DNA from: Halomonas sp. 1513 | GTDB taxonomy: Bacteria; Pseudomonadota; Gammaproteobacteria; Pseudomonadales; Halomonadaceae | Length of the DNA stretch: 64,000 bases | Assembly (NCBI GenBank): GCA_001971685.1 | Contig: CP019326.1 | Span: forward strand, 2,790,001 to 2,854,000 | Reading direction: 5' to 3' | In this document: positions 54,954 to 62,823 of the stretch, in pieces | Numbering within the stretch: the first letter of the stretch is position 1 | Layout: each line of letters opens with the position of its first letter | Notes under the pieces: model-generated | What the model was told of the DNA's origin: nothing | Databases searched by the model: none | What the model saw: the letters and a program-made list of their open reading frames with translations, nothing else | Made by a program: the position numbers and the translations under genes

Positions 54954-55526
54954 ATTCGCCCACTCTCCGGTATGCAATTTTCGATCAATCTCTTTCCTTA
55001 CTCGTTCGTCTATCTTTGATGAGTGATCGATTGCATCAGATCGATGACCTACATGATGGTAAGCATATCGTTGCGATGCCAGAGGCCATTGCCACTTGCA
55101 CGAGTCGTTGATGCAGTAGACAAGACGGCCATCATAATCATCAATATTCAATACGGACTTACAGCTTGGACAGCGAGGCGTTAGCTCATCAAACTTGTAG
55201 TCAGCTCGGAATTTGTTCGGCGGAATCCACTTCCAGCTCCAGTCAATTCCTAAAATATGGTCACGCGTGTACTTTGTGAAATTTGGCTCCTTGCCTGGAC
55301 TCAGCCTGGTAATTGCCGGGATGAACAAGATGAGGATAGGAACACCTGTTATGAGGAGCCAAAGCGGTATTGGAACGTCAGTGGTAATAGTCGACCAAAA
55401 CCATCTTGCACCTATAGCTACATATCCCCAGAGTCCAAAGAAAAGCTGCCCTATACCAAGAATAACGGCAAGGATTATTCCCGCAATTACCGAACTCCAG
55501 ACGGGATCCTTCCAAACCTTCTCCAA
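54948..55526 (-). CDS. Cassette gene: two-TM zinc-ribbon protein
   Basis: The 192-residue protein has two TM helices (SSVIAGIILAVILGIGQLFFG and PLWLLITGVPILILFIPAI). A cytosolic zinc ribbon follows, CPSC and then CINDSC about 20 residues on. The start is TTG 55526, seven bases after GGAGG. I do not recognise a family. It fills one cassette between attC-4 and attC-3. Confidence 0.7.
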   Translation of the reverse strand: MEKVWKDPVWSSVIAGIILAVILGIGQLFFGLWGYVAIGARWFWSTITTDVPIPLWLLITGVPILILFIPAITRLSPGKEPNFTKYTRDHILGIDWSWKWIPPNKFRADYKFDELTPRCPSCKSVLNIDDYDGRLVYCINDSCKWQWPLASQRYAYHHVGHRSDAIDHSSKIDERVRKEIDRKLHTGEWANG

Positions 55527-55546
55527 AGCTTGACCTCCATTCTATT

Positions 55547-55619
55547 GGCTAACGCCTTGAATAAGCCGCCAATTTGGAGCGGCAGCGGAAAATTGGTCGG
55601 CTTGATTCACTTGTTGGGC
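55547..55619 (-). other. attC-4 (end of the HNH-like cassette)
   Basis: The 73-base site has cores GCCCAAC and GTTAGCC on the minus strand. AAGCCGACCAATTTT pairs with AAATTGGCGGCTT with one extra base, a standard attC stem. Confidence 0.88.
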
Positions 55620-55647
55620 GGAATTATCCATAGCCCCGGCCTCACCA

Positions 55648-56379
55648 TTACTGACCATCATGCTTATCGAGAAAATCCGATAACAGGCCTTCATGAGCTA
55701 ACTCCGCCGATAATCGGTATTCTTCAGAGTCCTGTGCCCGTAGCAAGACGTAAGGAAGATCAGATTTACCTCGAATAGCACTTCTTTCTAGGGCACCACC
55801 CTTCGGGCTTTGTTTGTCTGTTTTCACAAAGATGAACATGCCACCGACCAGTACTCGGTAGCCGTTCACACCCTCCTGCCTATCAGGCTTCGGCGCACGG
55901 TATGCAAAAACATCATCGTCACCCACGTGACGTCTTAGCCGACACACCAAAGCATCGATGCTGCTGGGTATCTGTTGAAGCGAAAACGCTAACCCCTCCA
56001 TCAAATATTGGTAGGGCCCCAGGTCAATTCTTCCGTTCTCTGTTGAGGCGACGCTATATTTCCAAAGTAGTCCAGCGATAAATCGTAAGATTTCATCACC
56101 TGAAACGTCTTTTAGTTTGTACTCACCCAATGAGTCGCCTTTGGACTCTTCCCTAATCTGTCGAAATGCCTTCGCTGCAATGTTTTCCCACTTGCCCAAT
56201 TCGTTGTCGCAATCCTTACATAGTATGTTGCGCTCATATATTCCCGATTGGGTATGATCAAAGTCATCTGAGTTTCTAGCGTACGCATGTGCTTTTCCCA
56301 CTTGCACCTCTCGGGCAAGGGTCTTTGGTATGAGATGGGATTTTATTGTGGGGTCACGCCCACAAATCATGCAGCTCAT
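55648..56379 (-). CDS. Cassette gene: HNH-like zinc protein
   Basis: The 243-residue protein begins MSCMICGRDPTIKSHLIPKTL and has NILCKDCDNELGKWE about 40 residues later. Two CxxC pairs and a conserved SH suggest an HNH/treble-clef domain, with a long helical and beta region after it. GAAGGAGAG precedes ATG 56379. It is the first cassette, 27 bases after a GTTGGGC core. A nuclease role, perhaps in phage defence, is plausible; the third HNH residue is not certain. Confidence 0.68.
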   Translation of the reverse strand: MSCMICGRDPTIKSHLIPKTLAREVQVGKAHAYARNSDDFDHTQSGIYERNILCKDCDNELGKWENIAAKAFRQIREESKGDSLGEYKLKDVSGDEILRFIAGLLWKYSVASTENGRIDLGPYQYLMEGLAFSLQQIPSSIDALVCRLRRHVGDDDVFAYRAPKPDRQEGVNGYRVLVGGMFIFVKTDKQSPKGGALERSAIRGKSDLPYVLLRAQDSEEYRLSAELAHEGLLSDFLDKHDGQ

Positions 56380-56406
56380 TAAAAACTCTCCTTCATGCTG
56401 CTTTCC

Positions 56407-56413
56407 GCCCAAC
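56407..56413 (-). other. Outer core site of the cassette array (GTTGGGC)
   Basis: The minus-strand GTTGGGC fits GTTRRRY exactly and is the reverse complement of the GCCCAAC core in attC-4, so it is the upstream edge of the HNH cassette. No attC stem lies beyond it, so it is either part of an attI-like site or a secondary site. Confidence 0.65.
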
Positions 56414-56572
56414 AGTGATTGGACTGCACATCCTGATATTGGATGAACATACTTGCACGTTCAATAATCTTATCTAGCCTGCCGCTTTGCACCTAACCCA
56501 TTGATATTTCATAAGGCTAAGCATAGCTAGGCAGCCTATGCACAATTCGCGAGCGTGCTGCATTTGAAGGTT

Positions 56573-57001
56573 TCAATCATCCTTTTGCTGTTGAACAAAC
56601 CACTCCAGCCCGTCGTAGGGCCGTTCCTTGAGTGCCGCCAGGCGGCTGTTGAGATCGCCACTGTGGATCTCGAGCTTGTGCCCATCGGGATCAAGGAAAT
56701 AGAGGGAGTCCCCTTCGCTGCTGTTGTGCTTCCAGATGGGGGCGTTGCTGGCACGGATGGCGTCTGCAGCGTCGTTGAAGGCTTGGCTTGTTACTGAAAA
56801 GGCGAGATGGGTGTAATCGGGATGAGGAGCGATGCGTGCGTCGGCATCCAGTGAGAGGCAGATCCAGTCATCGCCGGCTTGTAGGTAGGCGCCTCGCTGC
56901 CATTTCGCTAGGGGTGTGAGGCCTAGCACCTGGGTATAGAAGGCGAATGCGCGTTCGAGGTCGCTGACGGCCAAGGTGACGTGGTTGATGCCGGTGATCA
57001 A
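56573..57001 (-). CDS. fosA: FosA-type fosfomycin resistance glutathione transferase
   Basis: The 142-residue VOC-fold protein matches FosA along its length: GINHVTLAVSDLERAFAFY (metal His near 7), GAYLQAGDDWICLS, DYTHLAFSV (metal His), SEGDSLYFLDPDGHKLEIHSGDLNSRL (metal Glu). It opens the fosfomycin epoxide with glutathione, using Mn and K ions. The start is TTG 56999-57001. It lies 160 bases outside the cassette array with ordinary GC content, so it is probably chromosomal. Confidence 0.87.
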   Translation of the reverse strand: MITGINHVTLAVSDLERAFAFYTQVLGLTPLAKWQRGAYLQAGDDWICLSLDADARIAPHPDYTHLAFSVTSQAFNDAADAIRASNAPIWKHNSSEGDSLYFLDPDGHKLEIHSGDLNSRLAALKERPYDGLEWFVQQQKDD

Positions 57002-57306
57002 TGCTATATCCCCGTCGATGGGAAATCGTTAGGCACGCTACCGCCCCGAGACTGCATAATGTGTTTATGCGGTAGTCCCTTACGTACAAAATTGTTACTA
57101 CACGCCGTCTCAGCGGCCTTAAGACCTCATACTAGGCAGGGTTAGTCATACCCGCAAAGCGTATAAGCTGTGGCTTATCAACGCTGTTCGCGGGTGATGC
57201 TTGGGGTGTGGCTATGGCGGGCGCGGGGCGTAAGTGATGGCTAACTTACGACAACGGGCAGCCTGGGCTGCCCGTTATTGGATGTGCTTGCTGGTGGTGG
57301 CTGCGC
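57002..57306. other. Gene-free interval between fosA and trpC
   Basis: I see no coding region. It holds a small hairpin near 57050 (GCATAA-TGTG-TTTATGC) and a terminator-like hairpin at 57253-57276. The rest is unremarkable and probably includes the fosA promoter. Confidence 0.6.
57253..57276 (-). terminator. Terminator-like hairpin after trpC
   Basis: AACGGGCAGCC-TG-GGCTGCCCGTT is a perfect 11-base stem 31 bases past the trpC stop. The minus-strand trailer is only weakly T-rich. Confidence 0.65.
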
Positions 57307-58113
57307 TTAGAAGAACAGCCGCCGCAGGGCTTCGCCGGGATCCTCTTCACGCATAAAGACTTCGCCGACCAGGAAGCCGTGGATATCGTGCTCGCGCATA
57401 CGCAGTACGTCGTCGCGGGTGTGGATGCCGGACTCGGTGACCACGGTCACGCCTTCGGGGATATAGCTGAGCAGCTCGAAGGTGGTTTCCAGGCGGGTGT
57501 CGAAGGTGTGCAGGTCGCGATTGTTGATGCCCACCAGCGAGAGCTCCAGGCGCAGGGCGCGCTCGAGTTCGCGCTGGTCGTGCACTTCCACCAGGACGTC
57601 CATGCCCAGCGCTTCGGCCTGCTGGTAGAGGTCGATCATGCGCGCGTCATCCAGCGCAGCGACGATCAGCAGGATGCAGTCGGCGCCGATGGCGCGGGCT
57701 TCGCTGACCTGGTAGCCGTGGGTGATGAAGTCCTTGCGGATCACCGGCAGCGCGCAGGCTTCGCGGGCTTCGATCAGGAAGTCTTCATGGCCCTGGAAGT
57801 AGTCGGCGTCGGTGAGCACCGAGAGGCAGGCGGCGCCGCCGGTCTGGTAGCTGGTGGCGATCTCGCCGGGGCGGAAGTCTTCACGCATCACGCCCTTGGA
57901 GGGCGAGGCCTTCTTGATCTCGGCGATCACCGCCGGGTCGCCGGCCTCGATACGCTCATCCAGCGCTTTCACGAAGCCGCGCGGCGCGCTCTGGTGGCGC
58001 GCCAGCGCCAGCAGGTCGGTCTCGGTCACCGCCAGGCTACGCTCATGTACCTCTTCATCCTTTCGCGCCAGTATCTGCGCCAGGATGGTGGGCATTCCCT
58101 GTGTGCTTGTCAT
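57307..58113 (-). CDS. trpC: Indole-3-glycerol-phosphate synthase
   Basis: The 268-residue TIM-barrel enzyme has [57 protein letters not shown] and [12 protein letters not shown], the complete IGPS set with its catalytic Lys and Glu. It is the last gene of trpG-trpD-trpC and begins 36 bases after trpD. Confidence 0.95.
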   Translation of the reverse strand: MTSTQGMPTILAQILARKDEEVHERSLAVTETDLLALARHQSAPRGFVKALDERIEAGDPAVIAEIKKASPSKGVMREDFRPGEIATSYQTGGAACLSVLTDADYFQGHEDFLIEAREACALPVIRKDFITHGYQVSEARAIGADCILLIVAALDDARMIDLYQQAEALGMDVLVEVHDQRELERALRLELSLVGINNRDLHTFDTRLETTFELLSYIPEGVTVVTESGIHTRDDVLRMREHDIHGFLVGEVFMREEDPGEALRRLFF

Positions 58114-58149
58114 CTTGCTATATCCCCGTGGCAGCGGTTCGAGGTGCCG

Positions 58150-59169
58150 TCAGTCGGCAAACACCCGGGTGAAGTCGGCCAGTTCTTTCATCTTTTCCCG
58201 CGGCAGCCCGGAGGCCTGGGCGTCCTGGGCCATGGCCACCCCTTCCTTGAGCGTATCGGCAATCCCGGAAACGTAAAGGGCGGCGCCGGCATTGAGGGCG
58301 ACGATATCCGCCGCGGGGCCGTCGCCGGCCAGGGCCTCGTGCACCAGCCGCAGGCTGTCCTCGGCGGTGACGACCTTGAGCGGCGTCAGCGCCTGGCGCT
58401 CGATGCCGAAGTCTTCGGGGGCGATGGTGTACTCGACGATCTCGCCCTCCTTGAGCTCGGCGACCCGGGTCGGCGCGGCCAGCGAGATCTCGTCGAGGCC
58501 ATCCTCGGCGTGGACCACCATCACATGGCGGCTGCCCAGGCGCTTGAGCACCTCGGCCATCAGCCGCACCAGCTTGGGGTCGTAGACGCCGAGCAGCTGG
58601 TTGGGCGCGCCGGCCGGATTGGTCAGCGGGCCGAGGATGTTAAATAGGGTACGCACGCCCATCTCGCGGCGCGGGCCGATTGCGTGGCGCATGGCCTGGT
58701 GGTGCATCGGCGCGAACATGAAGCCGACCCCGACCTGGTCGATGCAGCGAGCGACCTGCTCGGCGTCGAGCTCGATCTTGATGCCGGCCACGGCGAACAG
58801 GTCGGCGCTGCCGGAGGAGGAGGAGACGCTGCGGTTGCCGTGCTTGGCGACGTGGGCGCCGCCCGCCGCCGCGACGAAGCTGGACGCGGTGGAGACGTTG
58901 AACAGGTTGGCGCCGTCGCCGCCTGTGCCGACGATGTCGACGACGTTCTCGCCGTGCACGCTTACCGGGGTCATCAGCTCGCGCATCACCTGGGCGGCGG
59001 CGCTGATCTCTTCGGCGCTCTCGCCTTTCATGGAGAGCGCGATCAGGAAGCCGCCGATCTGGGCGTCGGTGGCCTCGCCGGTCATGATGGTGCGCATTAC
59101 CGCGTGGGTCTGGTCGAACGTCAGGCTCTGGCCGCGCGTGACGGCGTCGATGGCCTCTCGCATCTGCAT
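58150..59169 (-). CDS. trpD: Anthranilate phosphoribosyltransferase
   Basis: The 339-residue protein has DIVGTGGDGANLFNVSTASSFVAAAGGAHVAKHGNRSVSSSSGSAD (PRPP and anthranilate loops) and GPLTNPAGAPNQLLGVY. It transfers phosphoribosyl to anthranilate. It starts 13 bases after the trpG stop. Confidence 0.95.
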   Translation of the reverse strand: MQMREAIDAVTRGQSLTFDQTHAVMRTIMTGEATDAQIGGFLIALSMKGESAEEISAAAQVMRELMTPVSVHGENVVDIVGTGGDGANLFNVSTASSFVAAAGGAHVAKHGNRSVSSSSGSADLFAVAGIKIELDAEQVARCIDQVGVGFMFAPMHHQAMRHAIGPRREMGVRTLFNILGPLTNPAGAPNQLLGVYDPKLVRLMAEVLKRLGSRHVMVVHAEDGLDEISLAAPTRVAELKEGEIVEYTIAPEDFGIERQALTPLKVVTAEDSLRLVHEALAGDGPAADIVALNAGAALYVSGIADTLKEGVAMAQDAQASGLPREKMKELADFTRVFAD

Positions 59170-59182
59170 GGGGCGGTCTCCG

Positions 59183-59770
59183 TTAGGCGCGACGTGAAAG
59201 AAAGTTCTGCAGGAGCTCGTGCCCCTGGCGCGTCAGAATCGACTCGGGGTGGAACTGCACCCCCTCGATATCCAGTGTCTTGTGGCGCAGGCCCATGATC
59301 AAGCCGGGGGTTACGTCGTCCTCATCCACCCAGGCGGTCACTTCGAGGCACTCGGGCAGGGTCTCGGCGGCCACTACCAGGGAATGATAGCGGGTAACCT
59401 CCAGCGGCTCCTCGAGGCCGGCGAACACGCCGTGGCCGCTGTGGCGCACCCTGGAGGTCTTGCCGTGCATCACCTGGGGCGCACGCACCACCTCGCCGCC
59501 GTAGACCTGGCCGATGGCCTGATGGCCCAGGCAGATGCCCAGTATCGGCAGCTTGCCGGCAAAGTGCTCGATGGCCGCCATCGAGATGCCCGCCTCGTTG
59601 GGCGTGCACGGACCGGGAGAGACCACCAGGTGGCTCGGCGCCAGCGCCTCGATCTCTTCTATGGTGATGGCGTCGTTGCGGTAGGTGTGCACCTCGGCCC
59701 CCAGCTCGGCCAGGTACTGCACCACGTTGTAGGTGAAGCTGTCGTAGTTATCGATCATCAGCACGGACAT
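59183..59770 (-). CDS. trpG: Anthranilate synthase glutaminase subunit
   Basis: The 195-residue class I amidotransferase begins [20 protein letters not shown] and has the nucleophile Cys in [11 protein letters not shown] and the His-Glu pair in VQFHPES. It supplies ammonia to TrpE and perhaps also to PabB. trpE is not adjacent; trpG is the first gene behind the attenuator. ATG 59770 gives the normal start; an ATG two codons upstream is also in frame. Confidence 0.93.
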   Translation of the reverse strand: MSVLMIDNYDSFTYNVVQYLAELGAEVHTYRNDAITIEEIEALAPSHLVVSPGPCTPNEAGISMAAIEHFAGKLPILGICLGHQAIGQVYGGEVVRAPQVMHGKTSRVRHSGHGVFAGLEEPLEVTRYHSLVVAAETLPECLEVTAWVDEDDVTPGLIMGLRHKTLDIEGVQFHPESILTRQGHELLQNFLSRRA

Positions 59771-59874
59771 GGCCATGACTCTGTGTTCCCTATGATGTGT
59801 GCTATCGCTAATCGGCGCCGTTACCCAGTGCTCTCAGGGGCCGCGCCAGCCGTGCAGGGAGTCAGCAGACACAA

Positions 59875-59899
59875 AAATGCCGCCCTGACGGCGGCATTT
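59875..59899 (-). terminator. trp attenuator terminator
   Basis: On the minus strand AAATGCCGCC-GTCAG-GGCGGCATTT is a perfect 10-base stem followed by TTGTG. Its left arm is also part of an alternative hairpin: 59885-59896 pairs with 59906-59920 (CGTCAG/CTGACG and TGCCGCC/GGCGGCA). The two structures exclude each other, as required for attenuation. Confidence 0.85.
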
Positions 59900-59925
59900 C
59901 TCACTCGTCAGCGTGCCGCCCCTGA

Positions 59926-59976
59926 TCAGGAGCGCCACCACTGGCGAATACGGCGTGTCGGTTGAAATCGGATCAT
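59926..59976 (-). CDS. trpL: trp leader peptide
   Basis: The 16-codon frame reads MIRFQPTRRIRQWWRS and then TGA, with tandem Trp codons at 59935-59940. It ends 27 bases ahead of the terminator. Ribosome stalling at the Trp pair should favour the antiterminator and let transcription reach trpGDC. The start has little Shine-Dalgarno, and the predicted transcription start lies very near it, so the leader may be translated from an almost leaderless RNA. Confidence 0.82.
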   Translation of the reverse strand: MIRFQPTRRIRQWWRS

Positions 59977-59982
59977 CACAGA

Positions 59983-60012
59983 ATCATGCCGCCGAGGGGC
60001 GCCGGGTGTCAA
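59983..60012 (-). promoter_or_regulatory. Promoter of the trp leader-trpGDC unit
   Basis: TTGACA (60007-60012 on the complement) and CATGAT (59983-59988) are 18 bases apart and point towards trpL. No other start between them and trpL is needed. Confidence 0.65.
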
Positions 60013-60088
60013 TGCTGGGAGGTCAGGGGTGGCTGAATCGCCCGCCAGTGTTGGCGCTGCCGGAGCGGGAGGAGTAGACGCCAGCACA

Positions 60089-60124
60089 TATAACGCATTG
60101 CGTCATATGCTGCCTTGCGTTATA
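60089..60124. promoter_or_regulatory. higBA operator
   Basis: TATAACGCA (60089-60097) and TGCGTTATA (60116-60124) form an inverted repeat with an inner ACGCATTGCGT palindrome, just upstream of higB. This resembles HigA operators that repress the operon. Confidence 0.7.
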
Positions 60125-60152
60125 CTTCTGCCTAGCTAATGGGAAAATCAGA

Positions 60153-60434
60153 ATGATCAAAAGTGTCAAGGATAAAGAGACGGCCAGCATTATACGCGGC
60201 AAGCTCTCCCGAAAATTGCCGCATGATATGCAGCGAAGCGCGCTCAAGAGACTTCGCCAACTGGATGCAGCCGTCAGCCTTGATGACCTTCGCATTCCAC
60301 CTGGAAACCGCCTCGAGGCCCTTCAAGGTGATCGCGGAGGACAATACAGCATACGAATAAACGATCAGTGGCGACTTTGCTTCCGCTTTCAAGAAGGCAA
60401 CGCCTATGACGTGGAAATCGTCGACTACCACTGA
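60153..60434 (+). CDS. higB: HigB-type RelE-superfamily toxin
   Basis: The 93-residue protein begins MIKSVKDKETASIIRGKLSRKLP and has LDAAVSLDDLRIPPGNRLEALQGDRGGQYSIRINDQWRLCFRF and a final VEIVDYH, the family form of HigB. It is a ribosome-dependent mRNA endonuclease. The toxin gene precedes its antitoxin, the usual higBA order, with 10 bases between. Confidence 0.93.
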   Translation: MIKSVKDKETASIIRGKLSRKLPHDMQRSALKRLRQLDAAVSLDDLRIPPGNRLEALQGDRGGQYSIRINDQWRLCFRFQEGNAYDVEIVDYH

Positions 60435-60444
60435 GGAGAGCATC

Positions 60445-60735
60445 ATGAAGACTCAGCAACTACCCAACATACATCCTGGTGAGATCCTGCTAGAGGATTT
60501 TATCGAGCCTATGGGGCTCACCAAGAATGCGCTAGCCAACGCTATCAGCGTACCGGCTACACGGATCGGTGAGATTACCCGCGGCGCACGAGCCATTACC
60601 GCCGACACCGATCTTCGCCTGTCGCGCTACTTCGGCACCAGCGAAGGTTACTGGCTGCGCCTGCAAAACGCCTATGATCTTGAGCAAGCACGTCGGGCTG
60701 GGCGCTACGAAGAGATACGCCCCCACGCCGCCTGA
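60445..60735 (+). CDS. higA: HigA-family antitoxin
   Basis: The 96-residue HTH protein has HPGEILLEDFIEPMGLTKNALANAISVPATRIGEITRGARAITADTDLRLSRYFGTSEGYWLRLQN, the XRE-type HigA signature. GAGGAG precedes ATG 60445. It neutralises HigB and should bind the palindrome at 60089-60124. Confidence 0.94.
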   Translation: MKTQQLPNIHPGEILLEDFIEPMGLTKNALANAISVPATRIGEITRGARAITADTDLRLSRYFGTSEGYWLRLQNAYDLEQARRAGRYEEIRPHAA

Positions 60736-60778
60736 ATAATGGTCGGGTGTCTGCGCAAGCGCCATGCCGTAGCGCAAG

Positions 60779-61078
60779 ATGTACGCCCATAGCCTGGAAA
60801 CCATGGGGCTTGGCTTCTCCGATGTTGGCGAGGCCCGTGCCCGGCTGCGAAATGAACTGGCGCTACGGCTGAGTGATGCCCACCGGCAGTTCCTGAGCGG
60901 GCTGCCCCGGGCGCAGCCCGACTGGTCACTGCTGCAATGTCCGCATGCCGAGCAGTTGCCGGCCCTGCGCTGGAAACTCGCCAACCTGAGCACCTTTCAG
61001 AAACCTCGTCCGAAAGACTTTATCGCGCAGGCTGACGCTCTTGATGCAGGGCTGGCCGTCTCCGCCTCCAGGCACTAA
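60779..61078 (+). pseudogene. C-terminal fragment of an AbiEii-like nucleotidyltransferase
   Basis: The 99-codon frame contains RLRNELALRLSDAHRQFLSGLPRAQPDWSLLQCPHAEQLPALRWKLANL, which resembles the C-terminus of AbiEii/AbiGii toxin-family nucleotidyltransferases. The nucleotidyltransferase core (GSxxD) is missing and nothing upstream restores it. It lies right after higBA, a common place for decayed defence genes. Expression is uncertain. Confidence 0.5.
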
Positions 61079-61241
61079 GGCAGGTGCCTGGCGATGCCTT
61101 CAGTATTGGGCCTGGAAGTGTCTATGAAACCCGGGGCGATTCACTAGGGCTATAGACTGCAGGAGCAACCTCTTTCATACGCGAAAATCCTTGATACTGC
61201 CCCCTCTGGAAACCCAGTCTCTTTAGTCAGCCCTAGTCCTA

Positions 61242-62264
61242 TCAACGGTAGAACGCATTCAGTTTGTCCTGATGCTCATGTACCTGCTGGGCAAAGGTTT
61301 CATCGTCCATATCCCGCCAGTAGCGCGGCGGGCGCCCGCTGCGCCGATCATGTTCCAGTGATGTGGGATCTAGCGGGCGGAACTCTTCCCACAATGGCGT
61401 ATCAGGCAGCGGCTGCGAGGTATCCATATAGCGCTGCACCATATCCCAGGCGGCACGCTGCTCTACGTGGCTACTTGTCGCACCGAACATCCCCACCAGG
61501 GCCACATGCACTTCCTGACGATAGTGCGCCAGGCTCAGGTTGAACTGCGGTAGGCCCTGATGGCTGGGCGTGCTCTGCAGGTAGCAGTCGAACTCATGAA
61601 ACGGCAGCTGATGTTCCACCTGCCAGGCGGTACGTTTCTTGGCCGGGTTGGCGAATACCGTGACCATGCCGGTGCGACGATTGAGCTCCCACATGGGGCC
61701 TGGTTGGTATCCAGCGGCGAAACTGGGGAAGAGGCGATAGATCAAAGTAGCAATACCCCACATTGAAAAAAAAATAAGTGCAAATACAGCTAAGAAACCC
61801 CAATAAAAATTTTCATACACTGTGCTAAAAGACACACCCTCACTAGTATATCCAGCATACTCAAATGCCGTATAAAGAGTAACCAAGAAAGCAATAGGTA
61901 CAAACAGCCCCCCCCCGACAATTCCTCCCATCCTTATGACTCCGAGAATAAAATTTATTTTTGTCTGACTAGTATAACGTAAGCACTCTTCATCCATACG
62001 TATGAGGTGCTTTTCACGATCGCTAGGCCGCGGAGAGTGGTCTGGCTGACTTTCAATATGCCGTAGCTGTTTAGGCGGAACCATTTCGAGTCCGCGTGCT
62101 ATCGGCGCAACATCCACCGTCGGATGTCGGCGAGGAAGACGCTGCCCACTGGCAGCCGACATACGAAAGCGCCTAGAGTGCTCACTTTCCTCTTGTCGCA
62201 GCGTATCAATACGCTCTGCGGTATAGGCTTCAGCGCTATAGGTGATGGGCGTCATATCAGCCAT
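61242..62264 (-). CDS. DUF6708-like two-TM protein
   Basis: The 340-residue protein has a long charged N-terminus and two TM helices (INFILGVIRMGGIVGGGLFVPIAFL and FYWGFLAVFALIFFSMWGIATLIYRLF). A cytosolic domain follows that starts WELNRRTGMVTVFANPAKKR and ends in a charged tail. The (N)RRTG pattern after TM2 matches DUF6708, seen in VgrG/type VI contexts. Its start overlaps the 62257 gene's end by 8 bases. A type VI role is inference. Confidence 0.55.
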   Translation of the reverse strand: MADMTPITYSAEAYTAERIDTLRQEESEHSRRFRMSAASGQRLPRRHPTVDVAPIARGLEMVPPKQLRHIESQPDHSPRPSDREKHLIRMDEECLRYTSQTKINFILGVIRMGGIVGGGLFVPIAFLVTLYTAFEYAGYTSEGVSFSTVYENFYWGFLAVFALIFFSMWGIATLIYRLFPSFAAGYQPGPMWELNRRTGMVTVFANPAKKRTAWQVEHQLPFHEFDCYLQSTPSHQGLPQFNLSLAHYRQEVHVALVGMFGATSSHVEQRAAWDMVQRYMDTSQPLPDTPLWEEFRPLDPTSLEHDRRSGRPPRYWRDMDDETFAQQVHEHQDKLNAFYR

Positions 62265-62787
62265 CAGTTGCCTCGCTATCTTGGTGCGTCATTTCATCGG
62301 CCCAGTATGGCTGGCCGGCACGCGTGAAATCCGGCGTCATGGGATCGCCGGAGGCCTCCTCGGTAGGAGGCGGTGCCGGTAGCACCCGGGGTAGATCGCT
62401 ATCATCGTTTTTACGCCACTGCACCCGGACTTTTAGGTGGTGAATATTACGTCGTGTCGTGGCCCTTGTCGTTTCGGGCTCTTCAGGTGCCCAAAAATAG
62501 TACTCTCGACCATCCGTCGTCGCGCGCTCGAAGAGCGGCTGAGTGAGCTCGCCCAGCTCGCGGCCCTGCTCCAGCCACTGCGAATAACCCTCTTTATGGT
62601 TAGTGTACTTGCGCTGGCTAACGGTCTCGAAACGGAACTTGGCCACTTGCTCCCAGCCTGGGGCCATACCGGGTAGGTTACTATTGACCACCACTCGCGT
62701 ATTGGCGAAGGGGCCAGGAAACGCATCGAGCGCCTGCTGCTGTATCAGGCGCTCGACATAGGCCATTGGCTCCGAAAAGCTAAGCAA
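62257..62787 (-). CDS. Hypothetical protein in the DUF6708 cluster
   Basis: The 176-residue product (MAYVERLIQQQALDAFPGPFANTRVVVNSNLPG, then many charged residues) has no recognised domain. The start is unclear: TTG 62787, or ATG 62766 with GGAG only three bases before it. It continues in the same frame as the preceding DUF6708 gene, whose TGA lies 36 bases upstream, so an earlier fusion or stop-split gene is possible. Confidence 0.45.
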   Translation of the reverse strand: MLSFSEPMAYVERLIQQQALDAFPGPFANTRVVVNSNLPGMAPGWEQVAKFRFETVSQRKYTNHKEGYSQWLEQGRELGELTQPLFERATTDGREYYFWAPEEPETTRATTRRNIHHLKVRVQWRKNDDSDLPRVLPAPPPTEEASGDPMTPDFTRAGQPYWADEMTHQDSEATDG

Positions 62788-62823
62788 TCCGATCGCCGGG
62801 CGCTGCTCTACGTCTTGAGCGTT

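Larger units (their letters stand above)
50794..56413 (-). mobile_element. Integron cassette array lacking an integrase (CALIN), five cassettes
   Basis: Five cassettes lie head to tail on the minus strand, each gene unit followed by a 69-84-base attC with GTTRRRY-like cores and an imperfect stem. For four cassettes the left core of its own attC is the exact reverse complement of the core at its upstream edge, as expected of cassettes integrated from circles. No integrase gene is visible within the flanks in this window. Base composition is lower in GC than the neighbours. Confidence 0.85.

Noticed and set aside
56989..57013. CGGGGATATAGCA string shared by the leaders of fosA and trpC
   Set aside because: It is 13 bases and contains a ribosome-site-like GGGGAT; chance or a common translation signal is enough to explain it.
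57028..57034. GTTAGGC core-like site near fosA, suggesting fosA is also a cassette
   Set aside because: No attC stem or matching second core flanks fosA, its orientation does not fit, and its codon use is like the chromosome.
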